Positions 7,420-14,868 of a stretch of 50,192 nucleotides of DNA are shown here, one piece after another (position 1 is the first letter of the stretch; every line of letters begins with the position of its first letter). Origin of the DNA: an uncultured Eubacteriales bacterium (GTDB lineage Bacteria; Bacillota; Clostridia; Christensenellales; CAG-138); NCBI GenBank assembly GCA_900319345.1, contig ONNZ01000016.1:1-50192 (forward strand), read 5' to 3'. Made by a program: the position numbers and the translations under genes. The notes beneath the pieces were generated by a model. It searched no databases, was not told the origin of the DNA, and saw only the letters and a list, made by a program, of their open reading frames with translations.

Positions 7420-8916
7420 ATGGAGGAGCGCTGGTATGCGGCCATCGATCTCAAGTCCTTCTACGCCTCCGTGGAGTGCGTGGAGCGGGGCTTGGACCCC
7501 CTGGACACCCTCTTGGTGGTGGCGGACCGGAGCCGGACGGAGAAGACCATCTGCCTGGCCGTGTCCCCGGCCCTGAAGGCCCACGGCATCTCCGGCCGGG
7601 CCCGGCTTTTCGAGGTGGAGGAGGGCATGCGCCGGATCAACACCCTGCGGCGGATGGCGGCCCCCCGACATCGACTCCAGGGCAGCTCCACCTTCGCCCG
7701 CGAGCTGGCGGCGGACCCGGCCCTCCAGGCGGACTATATCACCGCCCCGCCCCAGATGAAGAAGTACATGGCCTACAGCGCCCGGATATACAGCGTCTAC
7801 CTGCGCTACGTGGCCCCGGAGGACATCCAGGTCTATTCCATAGACGAGGTGTTCATCGACCTGACGCCCTATTTGAAGACCTATGGCCTCACGCCCCGGG
7901 CGCTGACGGAGAGGATGATGGAGGAGGTGCTGCGGGAGACCGGCATCACCGCCACGGCGGGGGTGGGCACCAACCTGTACCTCGCCAAGGTGGCCATGGA
8001 CATCGTGGCCAAGCATGCCGAACCCAACGAGCACGGGGCCCGGATGGCGGAGCTCACGGAGCAGACCTATCGGGAACAGCTGTGGGACCATCGGCCTCTC
8101 ACCGACTTCTGGCGGGTGGGTATGGGCACGGCCAGGCGCCTGGCCAGCCGGGGCGTGTACACCATGGGGGACCTGGCCCGCATGTCCCTGAGCAGCGAGG
8201 ACGCCCTCTACAAGATCTTCGGCGTGAACGCGGAGCTGCTCATCGACCACGCCTGGGGCCACGAGCCCTGCACCCTGGCGGCCGTCAAGGCCTACACGCC
8301 GGAGTCCAGGAGCGTGGGCAGCGGCCAGGTGCTGATGCGGCCCTACGCCTTTTCGGAGGCTCGGCTCATCGTCCGGGAGATGGCGGAGAACCTGTCGTTG
8401 GACCTGGTCCATCGGGGCCTGCTGGCGGGGGAGGTGTACCTGTATATCGGGTACGACGTGGAGAACCTGGCCCAGGGCACCCCGTACAAGGGGGAGGTGG
8501 TGGTGGACTACTACGGCCGCTCCGCCCCCAAGCCCACCCACGGCAGCCACCGCTTCCGGGAGCCCACCGCCTCCACCAAGGACATCGCGGCGGCCCTGGT
8601 GGCCGTCTTCGATAGGGTGGCGGATCAAAGCCTCACGGTGCGCCGGGTCCAGGTGGCGGCCGGGCGGCTGGAGGAGATGGGCATGGACCCGGCAGGCGGC
8701 AAGAGCGAGCAGCTGGACCTGTTCAGCGACCCGGCGGCGGAGGAGCAGGCCCGTCAGGCCCGCCAGAACCAGCTGCAGCGGGAGCGGCAGGCCCAGCAGG
8801 CGGTGCTGGACATCCGCAAGAAATTCGGCGGCAACGCCATCCTGAAGGGAATGGACCTGAAGGACGGGGCCACCACCAAGGACAGGAACGCCCAGATCGG
8901 CGGCCACAAGGCCTGA
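7420..8916 (+). CDS. Y-family DNA polymerase, UvrX/DinB-like
   Basis: The 498-residue protein has Y-family motifs: AAIDLKSFYASVEC (first catalytic Asp), YSIDEVFID (Asp-Glu pair, about 145-153), and a TATAGVGTNLYLAK palm motif. A little-finger domain follows (about 300-420). QLDLF near residue 429 is a consensus beta-clamp binding motif. The C-terminus ends in a basic RNAQIGGHK tail, as in Bacillus UvrX/YqjW-type polymerases rather than short DinB. The ATG at 7420 follows AAGGAGG. It performs translesion synthesis, usually under DNA-damage control, but I see no convincing LexA box. A YolD-like gene follows two genes later, which matches the UvrX-YolD pairing known in Bacillus. Confidence 0.9.
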   Translation: MEERWYAAIDLKSFYASVECVERGLDPLDTLLVVADRSRTEKTICLAVSPALKAHGISGRARLFEVEEGMRRINTLRRMAAPRHRLQGSSTFARELAADPALQADYITAPPQMKKYMAYSARIYSVYLRYVAPEDIQVYSIDEVFIDLTPYLKTYGLTPRALTERMMEEVLRETGITATAGVGTNLYLAKVAMDIVAKHAEPNEHGARMAELTEQTYREQLWDHRPLTDFWRVGMGTARRLASRGVYTMGDLARMSLSSEDALYKIFGVNAELLIDHAWGHEPCTLAAVKAYTPESRSVGSGQVLMRPYAFSEARLIVREMAENLSLDLVHRGLLAGEVYLYIGYDVENLAQGTPYKGEVVVDYYGRSAPKPTHGSHRFREPTASTKDIAAALVAVFDRVADQSLTVRRVQVAAGRLEEMGMDPAGGKSEQLDLFSDPAAEEQARQARQNQLQRERQAQQAVLDIRKKFGGNAILKGMDLKDGATTKDRNAQIGGHKA

Positions 8917-8966
8917 TGAAGTGAATATATGCAGCATAAACGCATAATCATACATGGAGGTACCAG

Positions 8967-9590
8967 ATGAAAGTATTGATGCTCAACGGCAGCGCCCGGC
9001 CCACGGGCAACACCTATGTGGCCCTCAGGGAGATCGGCGAACAGCTGAAGCGGGAGGGGATCGACTACGAGATCGTGAACGTGGGCAACGACCCCCTCCG
9101 GGATTGCCTGGGCTGCGGCAAGTGCACCGCGGCGGGCTGCGCCTTCGGGGCGGACGACGGGGTTAACGACTTCATCGCCAAGGCCAAGGCGGCGGACGGC
9201 TTCGTCTTCGGCACCCCGGTCTACTATGCCCATCCCTCCGGCCGCATCCTCAGCTTCCTGGACAGGGTCTTCTACAGCGGCAGCGGGGCCTTCGCCTTTA
9301 AGCCCGGGGCGGCGGTGGCCGTGGCCCGGCGGGGCGGCACCTCGGCCAGCTTCGACGTGCTCAACAAGTATTTCGGCATCTCCCGCATGCCCGTGGTGGG
9401 GGCCACCTACTGGAACCTTATGCACGGCGCCAAGGCGGGGGAGGCGGCGGAGGACGCCGAGGGGCTCCAGACCATGCGGAACCTTGCCCGGAACATGGCC
9501 TACCTCCTCAAGTGCCAGGAGGCGGGGCGCCTGGCCGGCGTGCCCCTGCCCGAGACGGAGCGGGGCAACCGCACCAACTTCATCCGCTGA
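8967..9590 (+). CDS. Flavodoxin-like NAD(P)H reductase
   Basis: The 207-residue protein begins MKVLMLNGSARPTGNT, the phosphate-binding loop of NADPH-dependent FMN reductases, and has CLGCGKCTAAGC (about 48-59), a Cys cluster common in clostridial iron-sulfur flavoproteins, then a GTPVYYAHPSG flavin-ring loop. It probably binds FMN and reduces quinones, metals or iron-sulfur partners. GGAGG lies 8 nt before the ATG. It sits between the polymerase and YolD-like genes, spacing 50 nt and 1 nt, so it may share transcription with the YolD-like gene. Confidence 0.82.
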   Translation: MKVLMLNGSARPTGNTYVALREIGEQLKREGIDYEIVNVGNDPLRDCLGCGKCTAAGCAFGADDGVNDFIAKAKAADGFVFGTPVYYAHPSGRILSFLDRVFYSGSGAFAFKPGAAVAVARRGGTSASFDVLNKYFGISRMPVVGATYWNLMHGAKAGEAAEDAEGLQTMRNLARNMAYLLKCQEAGRLAGVPLPETERGNRTNFIR

Positions 9591-9591
9591 T

Positions 9592-9999
9592 ATGCCCGGC
9601 CCGTACGACGACATCATAAACCTGCCTCGGCCTGTGTCGAAGAAGCACCCGCCCATGCCCATGGGCAAGCGGGCGGCTCAGTTCTTGCCCTTCGCGGCCC
9701 TGACCGGCTTCGAGGGGGAGATCGCCGAGACGGGGCGGCTGACGGAAGCGGCTCCCGAGCTGGGGGAGGACGCCCTCGTTGCCCTGGACCGGCAGCTGGC
9801 CCTGCTGCGCCAGCGATTGCCGGAGCAGCCGGAGGTCACGATCACCCGCTTCGTCCCCGACGAGAAGAAGGACGGCGGCCAGTACGAGACCCTCACCGGC
9901 CGTGTCCGCCGCCTGGACGAGCCCAATCGCGTCCTGATCCTCACCGACGGCGTCAAGATCGACCTGGACGCCGTGGTGGAGCTGACGCTGGGGGCGTAG
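9592..9999 (+). CDS. YolD-like protein
   Basis: The 135-residue protein has the features of the YolD-like family: an N-terminal YDDIINLPRPVSKKHPPM region, GKRAAQFLPFAALTGFE, and a C-terminal small beta-barrel-like segment (TGRVRRLDEPNRVLILTDG). YolD proteins are found beside UvrX-type Y-family polymerases in Bacillus and are thought to be accessory factors. The ATG starts 1 nt after the flavodoxin stop, so translation is probably coupled. There is a weak GC-rich hairpin at 9999-10018 over the stop codon. Confidence 0.75.
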   Translation: MPGPYDDIINLPRPVSKKHPPMPMGKRAAQFLPFAALTGFEGEIAETGRLTEAAPELGEDALVALDRQLALLRQRLPEQPEVTITRFVPDEKKDGGQYETLTGRVRRLDEPNRVLILTDGVKIDLDAVVELTLGA

Positions 10000-10023
10000 G
10001 CGGCAAAAACTTGTCGCCGAGTG

Positions 10024-10053
10024 TTGACAGAGGGGCGGGGGATAACTTACAAT
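10024..10053 (+). promoter_or_regulatory. Promoter of the rubrerythrin locus
   Basis: TTGACA at 10024-10029 and TACAAT at 10048-10053 with an 18-nt spacer. The transcript would have a ~60-nt leader ending in AGGAGG before the ATG at 10119. Confidence 0.75.
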
Positions 10054-10118
10054 ATAAAGGATGAGTACCCGCGAACGGGCGGGGAAACACCGATAAAAAC
10101 ATATCAGGAGGATCTATC

Positions 10119-10636
10119 ATGGCAAAGTTCGTATGCAGCATCTGCGGTTACGTGTATGAAGGCGACAAGGCTCCCGAGCAGTGCCCCATCTGCAAGGCCC
10201 CCGCTTCCAAGTTCATCGAGCAGGCCGGGGAAATGACCTGGGCCGCCGAGCATGTGGTGGGCGTGGCCCAGTGCGCAAGAACTTCACCGGCGAGTGCACC
10301 GAGGTGGGCATGTACCTGGCCATGGCCCGGGTGGCCTATCGTGAGGGCTATCCCGAGATCGGCGAATACTGGGTGAAGGCGGGCCTGGAGGAGGCCGAGC
10401 ACGCCGCCAAGTTCGCGGAGCTGCTGGGCGAGGTCCTGACCGATTCCACCGAGAAGAACCTGAAGATGCGGGTGGAGGCCGAGAACGGCGCCACCGCCGG
10501 CAAGACCGCCCTGGCCAAGCGCGCCAAGGAGCTGAACCTCGACGCCATCCACGACACCGTCCACGAAATGGCTCGCGATGAGGCAAGGCATGGAAAGGCC
10601 TTCGCCGGCCTTCTCAAGCGCTACTTCGGGAAATAA
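10119..10636 (+). pseudogene. Reverse rubrerythrin, frameshifted by an internal deletion
   Basis: The first 51 codons (frame of 10119) encode a rubredoxin-like domain with Cys6, Cys9, Cys22 and Cys25 followed by [14 protein letters not shown]. The rest of the gene, from [19 protein letters not shown] to the stop at 10636, is in another frame and encodes the ferritin-like di-iron domain ([28 protein letters not shown]). The frame switches near 10271-10274. Relatives have about ten more residues (GVDPEVVEGL-like) between VAQ and RKNFTGE, so a short deletion with a net frame change fits. The intact family reduces hydrogen peroxide in anaerobes. Whether the deletion is real or an assembly error cannot be decided here. 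Confidence 0.85.
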
Positions 10637-10663
10637 GAAACCCAGATAAACAGGGATTTTTTG

Positions 10664-10700
10664 GAGAGAGGGACTTAAGCCCTTCTCTCTTTCTTTTCGC
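10664..10700 (+). terminator. Terminator after rubrerythrin
   Basis: An 11-bp stem (GAGAGAGGGAC at 10664-10674 with 10679-10689, one G-U and one A-C) and TTAA loop is followed by a T-rich tract. It may also serve the convergent SGNH gene. Confidence 0.65.
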
Positions 10701-10786
10701 TTTCTTTCCCATCAAAAGTGTACAAAAAGCGTATTACTGGGCGACGTCTTCGGCGACGATGACAACGAGTACGATAAGAAGCTTTT

Positions 10787-11887
10787 TTAGTCTTGTGCCT
10801 GCTCCTCCGGCTTCCAGATTCCAGCATAGTATTCGTCCCTGGCGCAGGTGCGCAGCAGCCTCACCCAGATGGCTTTGGCGATATCGTTCGGGTGGAAGGA
10901 GTAGTCCGGCCCGCTGTATTCGTATTTCAAAAAGCCGTCCTCGTCGCGGACCAGGTCCGCCAGTTCGATGTAGGTATAGCCGTTCTCCTCGCAAAAAGCG
11001 CGCAGCAGCTCGTTCGCCTTTTTGTTTCCCGCATAGGTCAGATTGACGCCTTCGGCGTAGAACTTGAGGGTCGGCATGATGGAATGGATGTATATCTTGA
11101 GGTCGGGATAGTTCGCCTTGACGATGGAGAGGATCCTGTTGTAGACGTCGATCAGCCTTTCCGGCGAATACCACTCCAAATCTCGCACGCCCATCATGAG
11201 GAACAGGCGCTTGGCGTGGGTGATCTCCACCACCTCGGAAATGGTCATGAACCGGGAGCGGAACAGCACCTGACCGGTCGTATCCTTCGTTTCGCCGGTC
11301 AGGGCCTTTTGCAAAGTCAGCCCGCTGACGCCCACGATGCGCATACTGCCGAGGCAGGGGCGATCGTTCGCCCTCTCGTTCATCACGTACACGCGTAGCC
11401 CTCCGGCGATGGAATCCCCGATCATCAAAGAATCGTCGAACCAGGCGTCCAGGTACCCTTCGTCCAGCTGCTCGTCGCTGACGGGCGGGATGGTCGGGTC
11501 GGGTTCGGCTGTGGGGGCTTCGGTGGGGGCTTCGGTGGGAAGGGAGACCGTGGCTTCTGCTGTCGCCTTCGTCGCGGCCGGTGTCTCCGCGGAGGATTCG
11601 GCGGGGGATGCGGTTTCGGTGGCGGCGGGGGCAGGCGTGTCAGCAGGGGCAGGCGTGGCGGTGGGCACAGGCGTGGCGGCGGGGGCGGAGGTGGCAGAGA
11701 CGGTCGAGACCGGGGCGGCAGGTTCAGCCGTGGGCCGGAGGTTCGAGGCGATCATGAGAAGGAGACAGCACACCGCCAGCGCGATGGCGGGGACTTTCCT
11801 GGACCGCCCCTTGCGCGTTTGGACGAATATGCTGATCAGCGATGCTATGGCCCCCAGCGATCCCACGAGGCCCAACGGTGCATACAT
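10787..11887 (-). CDS. Membrane-anchored SGNH/GDSL-type hydrolase with Ala/Thr/Pro linker
   Basis: The 366-residue protein has two N-terminal hydrophobic segments (about 5-22 and 33-50), a linker of about 90 residues rich in Ala, Thr, Pro and Glu, then a hydrolase-like domain. SLMIGDSIAGGL supplies the GDS nucleophile motif, MGVRDLEW the middle block, and DYSFHPNDIAK the C-terminal His block. Such proteins often deacetylate or acetylate cell-wall sugars; the substrate here is unknown. ATG at 11887 has AGGAG 9 nt upstream, which decides against longer starts. The linker's template strand carries a G-quadruplex-type motif at 11513-11544. Confidence 0.8.
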   Translation of the reverse strand: MYAPLGLVGSLGAIASLISIFVQTRKGRSRKVPAIALAVCCLLLMIASNLRPTAEPAAPVSTVSATSAPAATPVPTATPAPADTPAPAATETASPAESSAETPAATKATAEATVSLPTEAPTEAPTAEPDPTIPPVSDEQLDEGYLDAWFDDSLMIGDSIAGGLRVYVMNERANDRPCLGSMRIVGVSGLTLQKALTGETKDTTGQVLFRSRFMTISEVVEITHAKRLFLMMGVRDLEWYSPERLIDVYNRILSIVKANYPDLKIYIHSIMPTLKFYAEGVNLTYAGNKKANELLRAFCEENGYTYIELADLVRDEDGFLKYEYSGPDYSFHPNDIAKAIWVRLLRTCARDEYYAGIWKPEEQAQD

Positions 11888-11938
11888 GATTCCCGACTCC
11901 TGAACCGATTCTTCGGCGTATCTTTGCGTAGTACGTTC

Positions 11939-11967
11939 ATAATACCATAACGCTCCCCGGTTTTCAA
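11939..11967 (-). promoter_or_regulatory. Promoter of the SGNH gene
   Basis: Read on the minus strand, TTGAAA (11967-11962) and TATTAT (11944-11939) are 17 nt apart, about 50 nt before the start codon. Confidence 0.7.
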
Positions 11968-12036
11968 TAATCGCCTTGGCTTTTCGTTTCCCTTCCAACC
12001 GTTTTACGATAAATGGAAATTCTCCTGTTTTTTATA

Positions 12037-12065
12037 TTGAAACGCGACCCAAAACGGGCTATAAT
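12037..12065 (+). promoter_or_regulatory. Promoter of the secreted two-repeat protein
   Basis: TTGAAA (12037-12042), 17-nt spacer, TATAAT (12060-12065). It is divergent from the SGNH promoter about 70 bp away. Confidence 0.8.
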
Positions 12066-12099
12066 GTGAACAGAATATTAAGAAAGGGAATGAACTCAA

Positions 12100-12789
12100 A
12101 TGAAAAAGGTGGTTTCTATTCTTCTTGTTGTGCTGCTGCTCTCCGTGAGCACGGCGACGTATGCGGCGGGAAAGCTGACCGTCGATCAGGAGAATTTCCA
12201 TGTGGTCAGCAGCTATTGGACGTACGGCTACGCCTACGCCAAGGTCAGCAATGCAGGGGATAAGGCGACGAAGATCAATGCCGGCGTGCTGGAGATCTAT
12301 GACGAAGCGGGCGACGTCCTCACGTCCAGCGATTATTTGACCGCCTATGCCGAGTATCTGGAGCCCGGCGAATATACATACGTGAAGATGTACAGCGAGA
12401 TCACGTCCGGAAAGGCCGCCGACTACAATCTGACGCTGACCCAGAAGACGGACAACTCCAAGCGGACGCTGCGCCTGCCCGTCGAGACCGATCTGCAGAT
12501 GGATGTCAAATCCGGCTGGTGGACCTACAACTATATGTATGCCACGGTGACCAACAACACGGACAAGCCGATCTACGGCATCCGGGTGGTGCTTGTCCTG
12601 CTGGATGCGGAAGGGAACATCCTGGATATCGAGGATGAGAGCATGTATGACAACAAGGCGCTGACGCCGGGCAGCAGCATGATCGTCCGCAAGGACATCC
12701 CGTCCGCCCATATGGATTATTTCAAGGCGAACGGCATCGTGCCCGCTTCCGTGGACGCCATCGCGTATGTCATCGAGGGCGCGGAATGA
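12100..12789 (+). CDS. Secreted protein with two FxLYD-like beta repeats
   Basis: The 229-residue protein has a signal peptide (residues 1-23, ATYAAG) and two similar domains of about 95 residues, each with a YWTYGYAYAKVSNAGDKATK- or WWTYNYMYATVTNNTDKPIY-type start. Aromatic W-Y repeats followed by VxVxNxxDKxI resemble FxLYD-type immunoglobulin-like domains that bind or decorate cell-wall components. No catalytic residues are evident. It is followed by two small membrane proteins. The function is unknown; extracellular location is well supported. Confidence 0.75.
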   Translation: MKKVVSILLVVLLLSVSTATYAAGKLTVDQENFHVVSSYWTYGYAYAKVSNAGDKATKINAGVLEIYDEAGDVLTSSDYLTAYAEYLEPGEYTYVKMYSEITSGKAADYNLTLTQKTDNSKRTLRLPVETDLQMDVKSGWWTYNYMYATVTNNTDKPIYGIRVVLVLLDAEGNILDIEDESMYDNKALTPGSSMIVRKDIPSAHMDYFKANGIVPASVDAIAYVIEGAE

Positions 12790-12848
12790 TCTCTTGACGG
12801 TGGGCTGAAGCACTGCTTTCAGGATCCATCGAGGAGAGGAGGATGGCC

Positions 12849-13061
12849 ATGGGCTTCTTTGGAAAACTCTTCATCGGGTTTATCGCCGCTGTCGTCCTAC
12901 TGGGCATCGTCGGATGGATCGTTTCGAAGCGGAACGCCGGGAGAAAGGGCTCCGGTTCCGATCAAGCAGATGAGATCCTGCCCGAAAAGACGGTAAACAA
13001 CGTCCTCGACGTGAGGGACCGTTTCAATCGGGCCCGGTACATGGACGAGGACGGCAAGTGA
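12849..13061 (+). CDS. Small single-pass membrane protein
   Basis: The 70-residue protein has one helix (about 4-25) followed by a basic KRNAGRKG stretch and a charged cytoplasmic tail ending in MDEDGK. I do not recognise a family. The ATG at 12849 is preferred over 12843 because AGGAGG (12837-12842) is then 6 nt upstream. It is probably co-transcribed with the upstream secreted protein, 59 nt away. Confidence 0.6.
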   Translation: MGFFGKLFIGFIAAVVLLGIVGWIVSKRNAGRKGSGSDQADEILPEKTVNNVLDVRDRFNRARYMDEDGK

Positions 13062-13100
13062 TCCCGGCGGCGAAAAGCGGAAAGCATCGGGGATAGAGAT

Positions 13101-13274
13101 ATGGCAAGGGAACGGCATACCACGCAATCCGTGTTCTTTCTGGTGGCGGCCGCCATCCTGGCAGCAGCCGGCCTGTTCATGCTCGTAAAGGGCGCGGTGG
13201 GCGGCGGCGTCGGCTGCCTGGCGGTGGGGCTCCTGGGGGTGCTGGTCCACTTCCACAGCAAGAGGAGCGCGTAA
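13101..13274 (+). CDS. Tiny two-helix membrane protein (57 aa)
   Basis: ATG at 13101 begins a 57-codon frame with a basic N-terminus (MARERH), two hydrophobic helices (about 10-29 and 33-50) and a HSKRSA end. A terminator follows 12 nt after the stop, which supports it as the last gene of the 12.1-13.3 kb unit. The ribosome site is weak (GGGGATAGAG). No family is recognised. Confidence 0.5.
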   Translation: MARERHTTQSVFFLVAAAILAAAGLFMLVKGAVGGGVGCLAVGLLGVLVHFHSKRSA

Positions 13275-13286
13275 CGGAAACAGAGA

Positions 13287-13316
13287 AAGGAGGGCCGGCA
13301 GCGGCCTTCCTTTTGT
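13287..13316 (+). terminator. Terminator of the small-membrane-protein unit
   Basis: An 11-bp stem with one G-U pair (13287-13297 with 13302-13312), GCAG loop, followed by TTGT. Confidence 0.65.
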
Positions 13317-13327
13317 ATAGAACCGTT

Positions 13328-13356
13328 CCTTGAGTATTTTACCCCGGCGCTCAAGG
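13328..13356. promoter_or_regulatory. Dyad upstream of the XRE gene, possible operator
   Basis: CCTTGAG (13328-13334) and CTCAAGG (13350-13356) form an inverted repeat 63 nt before the regulator's start. An XRE protein often binds such dyads at its own promoter; that is inference. Confidence 0.4.
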
Positions 13357-13418
13357 AGCGTTCGATTGTCAGGGGCGCTCTTCGGTGGTATCCTTGCTTT
13401 GGAAAGGAGATGAAGATC

Positions 13419-13952
13419 ATGTATTTGGATTTGGAAAGGATCGGCGCGTTCATCCAGATGGGCCGCAAAGAGGTGGGCCTGACCCAGGCGAAGCTGGGGG
13501 AACGGCTAGGGGTCAGCGCCCAGTCCGTCTCCAACTGGGAGCGGGGGGAGACTCTGCCCGACGTGTCGCTGCTGCCGGATCTGGCGGTGCTGCTCCACTG
13601 TTCCGTGGACGCCATCCTGACGGGCGGAGAGGGCACGGGCGGCTATCGGCGGCACGTGCTGGTCGCTCAGGTGCAGGAGGCCCTCAACAGCCTGGATCGG
13701 CTGGGAGAACTGCTGGGACGGGATCACTTTATCTACACCTGCATCCTGGAAGCGCTGAACACCCGCATGAACACCACCGTGGAGCAGGCTTTCTCCAACC
13801 CCCATATCTTCGACGTGTTCACCGTCGAGTTTCTGTTGGCCTGCGTGGACAACGGGGACTATGTGGACCCGCGGGACGTGCAAGCTCACCTGCCGCCCAG
13901 CAAGGCTCGGGACTTCCTGCTGAAGTCCATGACCGAGCACGGCATCCGATAA
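13419..13952 (+). CDS. XRE-family transcriptional regulator
   Basis: The 177-residue protein has a helix-turn-helix of the Cro/CI type (about 8-62): IGAFIQMGRKEVGLTQAKLGERLGVSAQSVSNWERGETLPDV in overview, with the recognition segment SAQSVSNWERG. The remaining 110 residues form an unrecognised, mostly helical domain that could sense a ligand or oligomerise. ATG 13419 is chosen because AAAGGAG lies 9 nt upstream; ATG 13410 would abut the ribosome site. It faces proC convergently and shares a terminator with it. Targets are unknown. Confidence 0.85.
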   Translation: MYLDLERIGAFIQMGRKEVGLTQAKLGERLGVSAQSVSNWERGETLPDVSLLPDLAVLLHCSVDAILTGGEGTGGYRRHVLVAQVQEALNSLDRLGELLGRDHFIYTCILEALNTRMNTTVEQAFSNPHIFDVFTVEFLLACVDNGDYVDPRDVQAHLPPSKARDFLLKSMTEHGIR

Positions 13953-13962
13953 CGCACAAAAG

Positions 13963-13986
13963 AAGAGGGCCTCGGCCCTCTTTTGC
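13963..13986. terminator. Bidirectional terminator between XRE gene and proC
   Basis: AAGAGGGC (13963-13970), CTCG loop, GCCCTCTT (13975-13982), with T-rich flank on both strands (CAAAAG and CTTTTG). Confidence 0.75.
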
Positions 13987-14001
13987 TATGCGCAAGAAAC
14001 G

Positions 14002-14799
14002 CTATTTTCCCAACTGCCTGTCCTTTTCGATGACGGCCCGGATGGCCTGCTGGACGGCGGATTCGAAGCCCAGGCGCTTCAGGGTGTGGACCCCTTCGAT
14101 GGTGGTGCCGCCGGGGGAGCAGACCTGGTCCATAAGGGCCACGGGATGATCCTTGCTTTCGGCGGTGAGCCGGGCGCTCCCCTCCACCACTCGGCAGGCG
14201 ATCTCCTGGCTCAGGGGGCGGGGGATGCCCGCCTGGACCCCGGCGGAGGCCAGGGCGTCGATATACAGGTGGACGAAGGCGCCGGAGGCCCCGCCGATGG
14301 CGGAGAAGGCGGAGAAGAGCCGCTCCTCCACGTCGTAGACCGTGCCCACGGTCTCGAACATCTCCCGGGCGATCGCAAGGTGCTCGGGCCTGGCCCATCT
14401 GCCGCCGCAGAGGGCGCTGACGGACAGGCCCACCCGGGCGTTGATGTTGGGCATGACCCGGACCACGGGCGTCTCCTTCAGCCTCGCCTCGTACCAGCCC
14501 GTCTCCTTGCCCGCGGCGATGGTGACGATGAGCTTGTCGGGGCCGACCGCCGGCGCGATCCTTTTCAAAACGCCCTCCAGCATCTGGGGCTTCACGGCCA
14601 GCACCACCACATCCGCCCGTTCGGCCACGGCCCGCTCGCTGTCGCAGGGCACGAGGCCCATCTCCGCCTGCAGCGCCAAGGTCTTGGCGGGGGTCCGGTT
14701 GTAGCCGCAAAGGCTCCCCTGGGGGAAGCGGCCCGACTGGGCCATGCCCCGGAGGATGGCGGAGGCCATGTTCCCCACGCCGATGAATCCGTAGATCAT
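14002..14799 (-). CDS. proC: Pyrroline-5-carboxylate reductase
   Basis: The 265-residue protein begins MIYGFIGVGNMASAILRG, the NADP-binding GxGxMA loop of ProC, has VVVLAVKPQ after beta-4, and the C-terminal signature near residues 215-240 (PVALMDQVCSPGGTTIEG). It reduces 1-pyrroline-5-carboxylate to L-proline, the last step of proline synthesis. Length fits the family (260-280). RBS AGAAAGGAAA lies 6 nt upstream. It is a single gene between an XRE regulator and a VanW gene. Confidence 0.95.
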   Translation of the reverse strand: MIYGFIGVGNMASAILRGMAQSGRFPQGSLCGYNRTPAKTLALQAEMGLVPCDSERAVAERADVVVLAVKPQMLEGVLKRIAPAVGPDKLIVTIAAGKETGWYEARLKETPVVRVMPNINARVGLSVSALCGGRWARPEHLAIAREMFETVGTVYDVEERLFSAFSAIGGASGAFVHLYIDALASAGVQAGIPRPLSQEIACRVVEGSARLTAESKDHPVALMDQVCSPGGTTIEGVHTLKRLGFESAVQQAIRAVIEKDRQLGK

Positions 14800-14868
14800 A
14801 TCCGTTTCCTTTCTCTACACGCTGAGATCAAAAAGGCGGGCCGCTGTTTCGGTCCGCCTTCAACAGGC

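Noticed and set aside
7380-7420. LexA box for the Y-family polymerase
   Set aside because: No GAACN4GTTC-like dyad was found near the promoter.
13410-13418. Longer start (ATG 13410) of the XRE gene
   Set aside because: It directly abuts the AAAGGAG site, while ATG 13419 has ideal spacing.
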